64,000 nt of DNA from Paenibacillus solanacearum (GTDB lineage Bacteria > Bacillota > Bacilli > Paenibacillales > NBRC-103111). The translations under genes were made by a program, and so were the position numbers. The notes under the pieces are model-generated. The model searched no databases, had not been told where the DNA came from, and saw only the letters and a program-made list of their open reading frames with translations. The stretch lies in contig NZ_CAJVAS010000002.1 in NCBI RefSeq assembly GCF_910593845.1, positions 367,398 through 431,397 of the forward strand, read 5' to 3'. Below are positions 35,497 to 44,606 of this stretch, one piece after another; the first letter of the stretch is position 1; each line of letters begins with the position of its first letter.

Positions 35497-35766
35497 TTAT
35501 TTTTTGGCCGAACGTTCCTGGATAAAGTAGCGAATACGCACCATGAGCATCAGTGCGACGGCCACGGTAAGCGAAGGGACGATCGGCAGCCCCGCGATCT
35601 GGAAAAACATTAGCATAAACGATCCCAGAGCCAGCAGCAAATAAATAATGGCACTCTTCAATACCGGCAGCTTGCGTGTACGAAACACTTTATTGTACAC
35701 ATATGTAATTAAAATAAAAATCAAAAGAAACGTAATCCAAGGATGTTCACCAAACCATTCCGTCAA
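35497..35766 (-). CDS. ylaH: YlaH-like small membrane protein
   Basis: This protein of about 89 residues has two to three membrane helices (about residues 12-25, 37-58 and 60-78) and a basic C-terminus. Position immediately downstream of typA matches ylaH of Bacillus subtilis; function is unknown. The likely start is a TTG eight bases after GGAGG; a GTG three codons earlier overlaps that site. Confidence 0.65.
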   Translation of the reverse strand: MTEWFGEHPWITFLLIFILITYVYNKVFRTRKLPVLKSAIIYLLLALGSFMLMFFQIAGLPIVPSLTVAVALMLMVRIRYFIQERSAKK

Positions 35767-35825
35767 TCGGTCCACCTCCGAAATACATCATACCTATATA
35801 GTAATGCGAAATGCCCGCAAGCTGC

Positions 35826-35855
35826 AAAGAAAAGCTCTGAGCACTCAGAGCTTTT
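35826..35855 (-). terminator. Intrinsic terminator after typA
   Basis: AAAAGCTCTGA (35830-35840) pairs with TCAGAGCTTTT (35845-35855) around a 4-base loop. TTTTCTTT follows on the minus strand. Confidence 0.8.
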
Positions 35856-35870
35856 CCCGCATACCTTGCG

Positions 35871-37712
35871 TTACGCGCCGGCTTCGGCCATCTTGCGATG
35901 CTTCTCTGCACGTTCCCGTTCGCTTTTATTCAATATTTTTTTGCGCAGGCGAATCGACTTCGGCGTAATTTCGCAATACTCGTCGTCGTTCAAATATTCC
36001 AGTGCCTGTTCCAGCGAGTACAGACGCGGCGTCTTCATCTTCACCGTGTCTTCCTTCGTCGCCGAACGCACGTTCGTAAGCTGTTTCTCTTTGCAAATAT
36101 TGACGATGATGTCGTTATCCCGCGTATGCTCGCCGACGATCATGCCTTCGTAAATTTCCGTACCCGGCTCGACGAACAGCGTCCCCCGGTCTTCTACGGA
36201 TAAGATGCCGTACAAGGTCGAATTGCCTGTCTCGCTCGAGACGAGCACACCTTCGTGGCGTCCGCCGACGCCGCTGCCGGCGTAAGGGCCGTAGCTGTCG
36301 AAGGCGTGGTTCAAGATGCCGTATCCCCGCGTCAGCGTCAGGAAGTACGTGCGGTATCCGATCAAGCCGCGGGCCGGGATCAGGAACTCCAACCGCACGT
36401 TGCCGTTACCGTTGTTGATCATGTTGACCATCTCCGCTTTGCGCGTGCCCAGGCTCTCCATGACCGAACCCATGCTTTCTTCCGGCAGGTCGATGATCAG
36501 ACGTTCGATCGGCTCCATCTTTTGACCGTCGATCTCTTTAATGATGACTTCCGGCTTCGATACTTGCAGCTCGAACCCTTCGCGGCGCATGTTTTCAATC
36601 AGAATGCCGAGGTGTAGCTCGCCGCGTCCCGCTACGATGAACGCATCCGGGCTATCCGTCTCGTCCACGCGAAGGCTCACGTCGGTTTCGATCTCTTTCA
36701 TCAGACGCTCGCGCAGCTTGCGGGAGGTAACCCATTTGCCTTCACGTCCTGCAAACGGGCTGTTGTTGACCAAGAACGTCATCTGCAAGGTTGGCTCATC
36801 GATCTTGAGCACCGGCAGCGCCTCCGGACGGGCCGGATCGGCCAATGTCTCGCCGATATTGATATCTTTGATGCCGGAGATCGCGACGATATCGCCCGCT
36901 CCCGCTTCTTCGATCTCCAAGCGCTTCAGCCCTTGGAAGCCGAACAGCTTCTCCACGCGGGCTTGCTTCACTTGCCCTTCGCGGTTAATGACGGCGATCG
37001 GTTGCCCTTGGCGTACAATACCGCGGTTCACCCGGCCGATGGCAATACGGCCAAGATATTCGTTGTAATCCATCAATGTCACGAGGAATTGCAGCGGCTC
37101 GTCAACGCGCTCCGTCGGATGCGGAATTTTCTCCACGATCGTATCGTACAGCGCCTGCATGTTGCTGTCCTGCTTTTCCGGATCCAGGCTCGACGTTCCC
37201 ATTAACCCCGATCCGTAGACGACAGGGAATTCGAGCTGATCGTCGTTCGCGCCAAGCTCGATGAACAAGTCAAGCACTTCGTCGATGACCTCGGCCGGAC
37301 GCGCGTTCGGACGGTCGATCTTGTTGACAACAACAACCGGCGTCAGGTTTTGCTCCAGCGCCTTGCGCAGTACGAACTTCGTCTGCGGCATCGTGCCTTC
37401 GAACGCATCGACGACAAGCAGTACGCCGTCGACCATCTTCATGATCCGCTCCACTTCGCCGCCGAAATCGGCGTGCCCCGGTGTATCTACGATATTAATA
37501 AGATACTCTTTGTATTTGATTGCCGTGTTTTTTGCCAGAATGGTAATGCCGCGCTCGCGCTCCAAATCATTGGAGTCCATCGCTCTCTCCTGAACCGCCT
37601 CGTGCTCGCGGAATGTGCCGGATTGCTGAAGCAATTGGTCGACGAGCGTTGTTTTTCCGTGGTCAACGTGTGCAATGATAGCAATATTACGAATTTTGTC
37701 TCTGGAATGCAT
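35871..37712 (-). CDS. typA: Translational GTPase TypA/BipA
   Basis: This 613-residue ribosome-associated GTPase has G1 AHVDHGKTT near residue 14, G2 in the GITI segment, G3 DTPGHADF near 76 and G4 NKID near 130. EF-G-like domains II, III and V follow, and then the TypA-specific C-terminal domain. It assists 50S assembly and stress or cold adaptation. The ATG is chosen over a TTG three codons upstream, which is too close to the GAGAGGG site. Confidence 0.96.
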   Translation of the reverse strand: MHSRDKIRNIAIIAHVDHGKTTLVDQLLQQSGTFREHEAVQERAMDSNDLERERGITILAKNTAIKYKEYLINIVDTPGHADFGGEVERIMKMVDGVLLVVDAFEGTMPQTKFVLRKALEQNLTPVVVVNKIDRPNARPAEVIDEVLDLFIELGANDDQLEFPVVYGSGLMGTSSLDPEKQDSNMQALYDTIVEKIPHPTERVDEPLQFLVTLMDYNEYLGRIAIGRVNRGIVRQGQPIAVINREGQVKQARVEKLFGFQGLKRLEIEEAGAGDIVAISGIKDINIGETLADPARPEALPVLKIDEPTLQMTFLVNNSPFAGREGKWVTSRKLRERLMKEIETDVSLRVDETDSPDAFIVAGRGELHLGILIENMRREGFELQVSKPEVIIKEIDGQKMEPIERLIIDLPEESMGSVMESLGTRKAEMVNMINNGNGNVRLEFLIPARGLIGYRTYFLTLTRGYGILNHAFDSYGPYAGSGVGGRHEGVLVSSETGNSTLYGILSVEDRGTLFVEPGTEIYEGMIVGEHTRDNDIIVNICKEKQLTNVRSATKEDTVKMKTPRLYSLEQALEYLNDDEYCEITPKSIRLRKKILNKSERERAEKHRKMAEAGA

Positions 37713-37795
37713 TTGTCCCAAAACCCTCTCTTAGAAAATAACTTGGTATCCGCATGCTGCTCTTTGGATGAATAAAGCGGAAGCCCGTTCACAAA

Positions 37796-37823
37796 AGAAG
37801 CGTCGGACGTAAGCGCCGACGCT
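37796..37823 (-). terminator. Intrinsic terminator after the TerC-family gene
   Basis: AGCGTCGG (37800-37807) pairs with CCGACGCT (37816-37823). TCTTTTG follows on the minus strand. It separates the TerC-family gene from typA. Confidence 0.7.
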
Positions 37824-37912
37824 ACAATTCACACTTCATTATACGGAGTTTCACTATAAAACGCAAGAAACTGACAATATTTTTAACTTTGCGCTTACAA
37901 ATCCCGCTTATA

Positions 37913-38581
37913 TTACGAATGCTTCGGCTTCGGTTTGAACACGTATCGCTTCAGCAGACCGGCGCCAATGACGATGACCGTCGTAACGACAGGCACGATG
38001 TAATGCGGAACGCCGTGCAAAATCGCTTCAGATACTCTCGTGTCGGCAAGAAACATTTCGCCGGACGTATAGCCGAGAATGCCCGCTCCGATGTAGACGA
38101 GAATCGGGAATTTTTTCAACATATTTACGACCAAATTGCTGCCCCAAATGATGATCGGAATACTGAGCCCGATCCCGAGAATGATGACGCCGATCTCGCC
38201 TTCGGCTTTAGCGGCGATTGCCAGCACGTTGTCAAGACTCATGACGAAGTCGGCTACAATGATCGTCCAGATCGCTTTGCCCAGCGTAGAAGCTTCTTTG
38301 ACGTCGGCATGCCCCTCATCGTCGATCAGCAGCTTGACGGCGATCCATAGCAGCAACAACGATCCGGCGGATTGAATAAACGGGATGTCCAATATGTAAA
38401 CGGCGATGATCGTCAGCACGACGCGCAGACCGATCGCTCCGAAAGCGCCCCACCAAATCGCCTGCTTCCGTTGGCTCACAGGCAGGTTCCGGCTGGCGAG
38501 CGCAATGACGACTGCGTTATCGCCGCTTAAAACGATATTAATAAGCATAATTTCCAAAAAAAGCACAAACCAATCCCACAT
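37913..38581 (-). CDS. TerC-family integral membrane protein
   Basis: This 222-residue protein has about seven membrane helices. The two conserved acidic membrane motifs are NIVLSGDNAVVIA (near residue 15) and DFVMSLDNVLAIA (near 110), which are thought to form a metal-binding site. Bacillus homologues (YjbE, YceF, YkoY types) export manganese and help metallate secreted enzymes. It follows thiI by 33 bases. No yybP-ykoY riboswitch is visible before it, so manganese control is not supported by sequence. Confidence 0.88.
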   Translation of the reverse strand: MWDWFVLFLEIMLINIVLSGDNAVVIALASRNLPVSQRKQAIWWGAFGAIGLRVVLTIIAVYILDIPFIQSAGSLLLLWIAVKLLIDDEGHADVKEASTLGKAIWTIIVADFVMSLDNVLAIAAKAEGEIGVIILGIGLSIPIIIWGSNLVVNMLKKFPILVYIGAGILGYTSGEMFLADTRVSEAILHGVPHYIVPVVTTVIVIGAGLLKRYVFKPKPKHS

Positions 38582-38614
38582 CGATAATACCCTCCTGATA
38601 TCGTAAACGCATAG

Positions 38615-39826
38615 TTAAAATAGCGAAGCAAACGGGTCGTTTGTTTTGTTGCGATCGTCCCCGATCCATACCGTTTCCGTGCGGCGCACCGCTTCATCCA
38701 ATTCAGCTTCCAGCCACGGCATGCTTTGTTCGATGCTCTCGATGACGTTCACATTCGGATTGGTGCTCGGACTCGGCGGCAAAAACAATGTGCAGCAATC
38801 TTCGTATGGCAAGATCGACAACGCATACGTATCGATCGATTCGGCAATGTCGATGATCGACTGCTTATCCATGCATACGAGCGGCCGAATCAGCGGCAGC
38901 TGGACCACTTGTCCGATGGCGTTCATGCTTCCCAGCGTCTGACTGGCCACTTGTCCCAAGCTTTCTCCGGTGACGATCGCACCGGCCTCCGACGATGCCG
39001 CCAGTTTCGCGGCAATGCGCATCATCGCCCTGCGCAGCAGCGTGATGAGCAAGTTTTTATGATAGGCCTGATGAATTTTCGTCTGAACCTCGGTGAACGG
39101 CACCATATGCAGCTTGATCGGTCCCGAATAAGCGCTTAGCTTCTCCGTCAAATCTTTCACTTTCTGCTGCGATCTCTCGCTTGTGAACGGATAGCTGTGA
39201 AAATGCACCGCTTCCAGCCGCAGCCCTTGCCGCATGGCCAAATAGCCGGCAACCGGGCTATCGATCCCGCCCGAAAGCATAAGCATCGCCTTCCCGTTCG
39301 AGCCGACCGGAAAACCGCCTGCTCCTTCCACTCGCGAACAATAGATCAGCGCTTCCTCTTCGCGAAGCTCGATCTTGAGCTCCACTTCCGGCTCCCGGAC
39401 ATCCACTTTCAAATCGGCAAATGCCCGCAGCACATGCCCGCCGATACGACGGTTCATCTCCTGCGAATCGAGGGGAAAGCGCTTGTTCGCTCTGCGCACG
39501 TTCACTTTAAACGTACGCGGCGGCGCGGGCAGCGCCTGCATCACTTGCAATGCCGTACGCTCGATCGCCTCCTGCTCCAGCGCAGACGCAAACACCGGGC
39601 TGAGCGACGTGATCCCGAACACTTTGCGGAGCGGGTCCATTAACGCTTCCACATCCTGGCCCCCGGTCAGCAGGACGATTCGACCGAATTCCTTGCGGTA
39701 AGCAATGGAAGGAAACGGACGCAGCACCCGCTTGACTTGCTCCATTACTTGCTTCTCGAACCGATGCCGGTTGCGTCCCTTGAGCGTCAGTTCCCCTAAA
39801 CGGAGAACGATTCGATCCGGTCTCAT
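38615..39826 (-). CDS. thiI: tRNA 4-thiouridine synthetase ThiI
   Basis: This 403-residue protein has an N-terminal ferredoxin-like plus THUMP domain (about residues 1-165) and a PP-loop ATPase domain with LMLSGGIDSPVAGYL near 184. It makes s4U in tRNA with sulfur from a cysteine desulfurase. There is no C-terminal rhodanese domain, as in other Bacillales. The preceding nifZ gene ends three bases away, which supports a dedicated sulfur donor. Confidence 0.95.
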   Translation of the reverse strand: MRPDRIVLRLGELTLKGRNRHRFEKQVMEQVKRVLRPFPSIAYRKEFGRIVLLTGGQDVEALMDPLRKVFGITSLSPVFASALEQEAIERTALQVMQALPAPPRTFKVNVRRANKRFPLDSQEMNRRIGGHVLRAFADLKVDVREPEVELKIELREEEALIYCSRVEGAGGFPVGSNGKAMLMLSGGIDSPVAGYLAMRQGLRLEAVHFHSYPFTSERSQQKVKDLTEKLSAYSGPIKLHMVPFTEVQTKIHQAYHKNLLITLLRRAMMRIAAKLAASSEAGAIVTGESLGQVASQTLGSMNAIGQVVQLPLIRPLVCMDKQSIIDIAESIDTYALSILPYEDCCTLFLPPSPSTNPNVNVIESIEQSMPWLEAELDEAVRRTETVWIGDDRNKTNDPFASLF

Positions 39827-39829
39827 CCG

Positions 39830-41002
39830 CTACCTCCTTCCGCGCAGCGATGCGGAAGGCTTCAGTCGATCGACCGTTTCCTTCAGCATGCGGCATACAT
39901 AATCGGCATCCTCCAGCGTCTGCATGAGCGAATAGCTCAGCCTGATACCGCTTACCGCGTTCTCTCGGGGACAACCCATCGCCGTCAATACCCGGCTGGG
40001 CTTCTCGGCGCCGGAAGAACAGGCGGATCGCGTAGACACATAAATGCCATGCTGTTCTAAAGCATGCACGAGAACCTCAGACTTCATACCCGGGAACGAA
40101 AAATGGACAATGTGCGGCGCCATCGCTGCCGGATCGGAGGAACCGTTCAATACCAGCTCCGGTATTTGCCCGATGCAATCGGTCAGTTTGCCGCGCAGCG
40201 CCGCCGTATGCTCGGCAAAGGCCGGCTGCTCTTCCAGCGCAAGGCGAACCGCCTTGGCCATCCCTACAATCGCGGGCACGTTCTCCGTTCCCGAGCGCAA
40301 GCCGCTCTCCTGTCCTCCGCCGAGCAGCAGCGGCGACAATTCGACGCCGGCGCGGCAGTACAGGAAACCGATCCCTTTCGGACCGCGAAGCTTGTGCGCC
40401 GCGCAGGTCAACAGATCGATCCCGAGCGTTCCGGGCGTCACCGGAAGCTTGCCGATGGCCTGTACCGCATCGACATGTAGCAATGCTGCCGGACTGTGCT
40501 CCCGCAGCATGCGAGCGATGTCGGCGATCGGCTGAATTCGCCCGGTTTCGTTGTTCACTTGCATAATGCTGACCAGCGTCGTATCGTCGGTCAATGCTTC
40601 CTTGAGCGCGCCGAGCACAATCTGTCCGGTCGCATCAACAGGAAGATACGTGACCTGAAATCCTTCCTTCTCGAGCTGCCGGAACGTTTCATACACGGAG
40701 GCATGCTCAATGGAAGACGTAATCAGACGCATGCCTCTGCTGCGGTAGCGGTAAGCGGCGCCGCGAATGGCCAGATTGTTGCTCTCGGTGCCCCCGGAAG
40801 TAAACCTGATTTCTTCCGGTTTGCAGCGCAACCCGGAAGCGATCGTCTCTCTGGCGCGGCGAACCAGCCGCTCGGCCTGTACGCCCAGCTTATGCAAAGA
40901 CGATGGATTGCCGAAATACGTTCTCATCACTTCGGCCATCGTATCGATCACTTCTTCATACATCGGCGTTGTCGCCGCGTTATCCATATAATGTACTTGC
41001 AT
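39830..41002 (-). CDS. nifZ: Cysteine desulfurase NifZ/IscS-like
   Basis: This 390-residue class V aminotransferase-fold PLP enzyme opens with MDNAATTP. It has the PLP-lysine region TCAAHKLRGPKGIGFLY near residue 194 and the active-site Cys loop STRSACSSGAE near 325. It releases sulfur from cysteine. Adjacency to thiI matches the Bacillus subtilis nifZ-thiI pair dedicated to tRNA thiolation. The ATG follows CGGAGG; an upstream in-frame start lacks a site. Confidence 0.93.
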   Translation of the reverse strand: MQVHYMDNAATTPMYEEVIDTMAEVMRTYFGNPSSLHKLGVQAERLVRRARETIASGLRCKPEEIRFTSGGTESNNLAIRGAAYRYRSRGMRLITSSIEHASVYETFRQLEKEGFQVTYLPVDATGQIVLGALKEALTDDTTLVSIMQVNNETGRIQPIADIARMLREHSPAALLHVDAVQAIGKLPVTPGTLGIDLLTCAAHKLRGPKGIGFLYCRAGVELSPLLLGGGQESGLRSGTENVPAIVGMAKAVRLALEEQPAFAEHTAALRGKLTDCIGQIPELVLNGSSDPAAMAPHIVHFSFPGMKSEVLVHALEQHGIYVSTRSACSSGAEKPSRVLTAMGCPRENAVSGIRLSYSLMQTLEDADYVCRMLKETVDRLKPSASLRGRR

Positions 41003-41020
41003 GCTGCCTCCGTCCCCGAC

Positions 41021-41072
41021 AAAAACAAGACCAATCCCTCTGATGCTCCGCGGAGCGTTCAAGGGTTGGTCT
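41021..41072 (-). terminator. Intrinsic terminator between the transglycosylase gene and nifZ
   Basis: AGACCAATCCCT (41028-41039) pairs with AGGGTTGGTCT (41062-41072) with one bulge, and an inner palindrome GCTCCGCGGAGC (41045-41056) extends it. TGTTTTT follows on the minus strand. It separates nifZ-thiI from the gene upstream. Confidence 0.8.
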
Positions 41073-41083
41073 CGCGTTCGTCA

Positions 41084-41788
41084 TCATGCCTCATAGTGAT
41101 GCTTAAGCTGCATTACTTTACGAACATATTGCTGCGTCTCTTCCGGAAGCAGGTGCAGCTTCGCTTCCAGATCGCGGTCGTCCTTAATCCCAAGCTTGTC
41201 CAAGCGGCCCGGTCCGGCATTGTATGCCGCGAGGGCAGCGCCAGGATTCCCGTTGTACTTTCTCAGCAGGCCGGACAAATATTTTGTCCCGCCTTCGATA
41301 TTTTGCAGCGGATCGAACGGATCGGCAACGCCCATCGCCTGCCCGGTCCCATCCATCAGCTGCATCAGTCCCTTGGCCCCGGCACGCGATACGGCGTTCG
41401 GGTTAAAGGAGGATTCCGCGTTGATTACCGCCTTGACAAGGGCTGAGTCAACGCCGAACTTGCGGCTGGCCGCCTGAATGGTGCTATCGTAAGCCGGCGG
41501 CTGGTCTGCGTTATCGCCGCTTTGGAAGTAATGACTCCAGGAAGAAGTCGCTGCGCGGCCTGCCAGCATCGCAGCCGCAAGCATACTTTTGCCTGTACGC
41601 TGTTCGTTCCGGACGTTTCCTTCCTCCGTCTGTCCGTCCTGCTGGCGTGCAAGCAAGCTGTTCAGCAGCCCGGAAAACTCGCTATCATCATCCGATTTCG
41701 CCGCTGCTCCGCCGGAAGCAAGCAAGCTCGACCGATTCCATATTTGCAGTTGCAGCAGCTCTTTGATCGTGTGCGGATCCATTCCCAT
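41084..41788 (-). CDS. Lytic transglycosylase (SLT domain)
   Basis: This 234-residue protein has a C-terminal SLT lysozyme-like domain (about residues 100-215). The catalytic glutamate is in AESSFNPNAVS near 120, followed by GAKGLMQLM and the AYNAGPG motif near 193. It cleaves peptidoglycan to anhydro-muropeptides. The N-terminal 100 residues are low-complexity and there is no classical signal peptide, as in CwlQ/YjbJ-type enzymes of Bacillus. It is a single-gene unit. Confidence 0.88.
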   Translation of the reverse strand: MGMDPHTIKELLQLQIWNRSSLLASGGAAAKSDDDSEFSGLLNSLLARQQDGQTEEGNVRNEQRTGKSMLAAAMLAGRAATSSWSHYFQSGDNADQPPAYDSTIQAASRKFGVDSALVKAVINAESSFNPNAVSRAGAKGLMQLMDGTGQAMGVADPFDPLQNIEGGTKYLSGLLRKYNGNPGAALAAYNAGPGRLDKLGIKDDRDLEAKLHLLPEETQQYVRKVMQLKHHYEA

Positions 41789-41887
41789 CTTGAAGCCGGC
41801 TCTCCTTCAAATGTGCACAAATTTTTCTTATCTGCTTATTGTACACTGTTTTCCTTCGATCAGCTAGACCAAAATAGCAAATATCGA

Positions 41888-41917
41888 CAAAAAAAAGCAG
41901 ACCGCAAAAGGCCTGCT
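41888..41917 (-). terminator. Intrinsic terminator after the small membrane protein gene
   Basis: AGCAGACC (41896-41903) pairs with GGCCTGCT (41910-41917) with one wobble. About nine T follow on the minus strand, 12 bases past the stop codon. Confidence 0.8.
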
Positions 41918-41929
41918 CAATCAAGACAG

Positions 41930-42355
41930 CTACGCATACAGCGGAACAAGAAACAAATACCCTGCCAGCGAGATGAGCCCAATGGCCATCGACCAGGCGC
42001 CCAGCGCGCGGAAACCGAGCATATAGGCAAAGAAACCAAACAGCGCCGAAGTCGTGCCCAGCAGCGCCGGGTATACGAACAGCGATGCGATGGAGAGCAG
42101 CAGCGCGGTATAACCGAGCCAGCGAAACGATTGCGCGCCCTCCACATGTCCGGTATCGCCGTCTGTTTCCTGCAAGTGATCCGCAGCTTGTCTTATATCC
42201 GGACGGTAAGCTGCAGGAGGCGCGATTTCCGCCGCGTACTCCTCCTTGTATCCCGACCCGCCGGATTCTTTCTCTATCTGATCTTTCTTGAACCGTTCTT
42301 CTGCCATGGCGTCCAATGAATGCGTCTCGCGATGCTTCTTCGGGTTGTCGTTCAT
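41930..42355 (-). CDS. Uncharacterised membrane protein
   Basis: This 141-residue protein has a hydrophilic, charged N-terminal half (about residues 1-75). Two to three membrane helices follow (about 80-98, 100-118 and 122-139). I recognise no family. An AAGGTGG site precedes the ATG. It lies 36 bases after the DUF1540 gene and may be co-transcribed with it. Confidence 0.6.
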   Translation of the reverse strand: MNDNPKKHRETHSLDAMAEERFKKDQIEKESGGSGYKEEYAAEIAPPAAYRPDIRQAADHLQETDGDTGHVEGAQSFRWLGYTALLLSIASLFVYPALLGTTSALFGFFAYMLGFRALGAWSMAIGLISLAGYLFLVPLYA

Positions 42356-42391
42356 TTGGCCACCTTCTCTCCTGAAATTCGCGAGCTGTCG

Positions 42392-42604
42392 TCAGCTTTG
42401 CGATTTTCTAGGCTCGAAGGTGTGACAACAGGTACTTCTGATGTCGGCCGCCTTATCTTGATGCGCATCAAAATCTTGAGCAAATTCGGTCTTGTAATCC
42501 ACATCGGCATGCTTGTCGACATCGATCCTAATCGTGTCGGCATTGCAGTTGTTGCCCTGCGCCCAATATTCACAGTTGGCTACGCTGCATTTAACTAATG
42601 GCAT
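42392..42604 (-). CDS. DUF1540-family Cys-rich small protein
   Basis: This protein of about 70 residues has the DUF1540 pattern: KCSVANCEYWAQGNNCNAD at the N-terminus and STCCHTFEP at the C-terminus, giving five cysteines that probably bind a metal. Function is unknown. The chosen ATG is preceded by GGGGGTGATGAGG; start codons three to five codons upstream are possible alternatives. Confidence 0.8.
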   Translation of the reverse strand: MPLVKCSVANCEYWAQGNNCNADTIRIDVDKHADVDYKTEFAQDFDAHQDKAADIRSTCCHTFEPRKSQS

Positions 42605-42654
42605 CCTCATCACCCCCATCTCAGCTTGCCCGTTCTGAAATAGGGATATACCCG

Positions 42655-43797
42655 TTAGCGGTCTTCTTTGAGCATGCTATATAACACCAGATACATGGCA
42701 TGCGACCATAGAAGCGGCAGCGCCGGCGTGCCCCATCGGCTGACCCATGCATCGTATCCTTCACGGGAAGCCAGCGCATCCGGGACTTGCTCGGGCAGCC
42801 TGAGCAGCGCATCCGCTTTGGAGACGATCCACGATAACGATCGTTCCGCTTTCTCTCTGCTGCCGAGGCGCAGCTGAATCCAGCCGTACCATGCGGTCAG
42901 CAGCAGCCACTCGCCTCCGCCATAATATGTATCCTCCGCATAGCGGCGTACCCCGCCTTGATCTGTGCGCAGCTCCTGCTCGATTCGGCCGAGCGTCGCC
43001 CGGAACGCCGGATGATCCGCAGATACGATGCCAAACGGCTCGCACAGCCAGAGCAAGCTTGCATCGACACCCGGATGACCGATGTCGAATGTCACGGCCT
43101 CATCCCGGTAAACCGGCGTGATATATTTCACGAAATGGCCTTCCGGATGAACCATGCGCTCCATTATAAAAGCCATTATTTCGCGGCAGCACGCTTCGAG
43201 CGCATCGCTATGGTCGAGCTTTGCGATCCGTTTCAGCCCACCGTAAACGCACGCCAGCGTAGAGGTGTGGACCTGGTCGGGATGCTCTTCCCAGCAATCG
43301 AAATTCGGCATGAGCCAAAATGTTCGCAAATAATCGCATGTCGCCTCTACGCTCATTCGATACTTCGCCGGCAAGCTGTTGTGACCCGTCCATTCCAGAT
43401 GCTCCGCCAGTCCCCAGAGCCAAGCCCCGTATCCGTCCAGCTGAAAATGGCCCCATTCCGAGTTTGTATCGTCTCTTCCATCCACATAATATCGGGTATG
43501 CAGCATTTCATGCCGCTGCGGCGCCTCGCCGCGCTTCTTCTTTTCAACCAGTTCGCGAATGTAACCGGTCTTCCCTTCGATGATGCGGCGCACCCAATCG
43601 TAAAACAGCTCCGCGCTGCCTGTCTCACCCGCACAGTCCATTGCATAAGCAATGAAGCTGCCGTCACGCAGCCAGCTAAACCCGTACTGTGAAAATAACG
43701 GGGAGGCGATGTATCCCCCGCTTGGATGCTGGTTCCAAGCGATCAATCGTTTGCTTGCGACCGCCAAGTCATCGGCGGCGCTCGAAAGATGATTCAT
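42655..43797 (-). CDS. Glycoside hydrolase family 15-like protein
   Basis: This 380-residue (alpha/alpha)6-barrel protein is similar to GH15 glucoamylase/trehalase-type enzymes. It shows YGFSWLRDGSFIAYAMD near residue 38, FQLDGYGAWLWGL near 117, NFDCWEEHPDQVHTS near 165 and AEDTYYGGGEWLLLTAWYGW near 291. The LRDG and WEE motifs match conserved GH15 positions. Substrate is unknown; an alpha-glucosidic sugar is inferred. No signal peptide, so it acts in the cytosol. The ATG follows GGGGGAA. Confidence 0.82.
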   Translation of the reverse strand: MNHLSSAADDLAVASKRLIAWNQHPSGGYIASPLFSQYGFSWLRDGSFIAYAMDCAGETGSAELFYDWVRRIIEGKTGYIRELVEKKKRGEAPQRHEMLHTRYYVDGRDDTNSEWGHFQLDGYGAWLWGLAEHLEWTGHNSLPAKYRMSVEATCDYLRTFWLMPNFDCWEEHPDQVHTSTLACVYGGLKRIAKLDHSDALEACCREIMAFIMERMVHPEGHFVKYITPVYRDEAVTFDIGHPGVDASLLWLCEPFGIVSADHPAFRATLGRIEQELRTDQGGVRRYAEDTYYGGGEWLLLTAWYGWIQLRLGSREKAERSLSWIVSKADALLRLPEQVPDALASREGYDAWVSRWGTPALPLLWSHAMYLVLYSMLKEDR

Positions 43798-43814
43798 CCG
43801 ATTCCCCCTTAAAC

Positions 43815-43843
43815 AAAAAGAGATGCTTGTCAGCAGCACCTCT
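43815..43843 (-). terminator. Intrinsic terminator after the YpuI-like gene
   Basis: AGAGATGCT (43819-43827) pairs with AGCACCTCT (43835-43843) with one wobble. CTTTTTG follows on the minus strand. Confidence 0.75.
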
Positions 43844-43873
43844 TTCCTACATATTATTTCAAACGGGCTGACG

Positions 43874-44374
43874 TTATACTCGTTCGCCCTGCATTCTTTT
43901 TTGCGTAATATAATCGGTTTCGTAGTAAGCCAAATCTTCGCGCAGCGTTTCAAACACTTTCGACAGCTCGATCGTCAGATCGCGCACGACCCGAACCGGC
44001 TTTTTGCGGAAACGGATAGCATCTTGTCCTGTGTAAGCGTAGCGCCCGTCTTCGGAATAGCACTCGTTTTTCGGATAAAAGAAGCTGTTAACGCAGTTGT
44101 GATACACCTCGTAAAGTACTTTTTCGGAATAATCGACATTGAAATTCGGGCGGCGAAGCGCCACACCCAGCTTTTCGTAAGCCACTTCGCAAAAAACTAG
44201 CAAATGTCTGGTATCGGTCAAGAAGCCCTTATAAAATTCTTCCATTGCTTCGTCATTATCCGTGTTAAGCTGCTGCAAAGCATGACCGTTCAGGAACGTT
44301 TCCATTTTCTCGATGGCTTCGCTCAACTTTGTTCTTGTCGTTTCGCAAACATTTTTCACATTAAATACTGCCAT
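43874..44374 (-). CDS. YpuI-like (DUF3907) protein
   Basis: This 166-residue, mostly helical, soluble protein has the segments LLVFCEVAYEKLGVALRRP (about residues 58-76) and VLYEVYHNCVNSFFYPKNE. It resembles DUF3907/YpuI proteins of Bacillales, which have no known function. TAAGGAGGTC precedes the ATG. It is a single-gene unit with its own promoter and terminator. The family name is my best match and could be wrong. Confidence 0.6.
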   Translation of the reverse strand: MAVFNVKNVCETTRTKLSEAIEKMETFLNGHALQQLNTDNDEAMEEFYKGFLTDTRHLLVFCEVAYEKLGVALRRPNFNVDYSEKVLYEVYHNCVNSFFYPKNECYSEDGRYAYTGQDAIRFRKKPVRVVRDLTIELSKVFETLREDLAYYETDYITQKRMQGERV

Positions 44375-44412
44375 TTGGGCTAGACCTCCTTAAACTTTGA
44401 AACCAAAACGTA

Positions 44413-44442
44413 GTTATAATCATTGAATACAGTGCCTATCAA
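44413..44442 (-). promoter_or_regulatory. Sigma-A-like promoter for the YpuI-like gene
   Basis: On the minus strand TTGATA (44437-44442) and TATAAC (44413-44418) are 18 bases apart. The start codon is about 40 bases downstream. Confidence 0.55.
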
Positions 44443-44504
44443 CATCGTACCACAAATCCAACATAAAAGTAATATACAAAAACCTATCGCTTCCAGTTTC
44501 CCGA

Positions 44505-44533
44505 TTGTCATCCGTATGCAAATCGTGTAATTA
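44505..44533 (+). promoter_or_regulatory. Sigma-A-like promoter for the subtilase gene
   Basis: TTGTCA (44505-44510) and TAATTA (44528-44533) are 17 bases apart. The transcript would carry a leader of about 65 bases ending in AGGAGG before the ATG at 44607. Confidence 0.5.
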
Positions 44534-44606
44534 TTCCCCTGCCGCTAAAAAATGCGGATACGTGGGAAATCTAACGATACATTGATGATCTTAGGAGGCA
44601 GCAGTC

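Noticed and set aside
37722..37912. Manganese-type riboswitch near the TerC-family gene
   Set aside because: The region is downstream of the gene in the direction of transcription, and upstream only 33 bases separate it from thiI.
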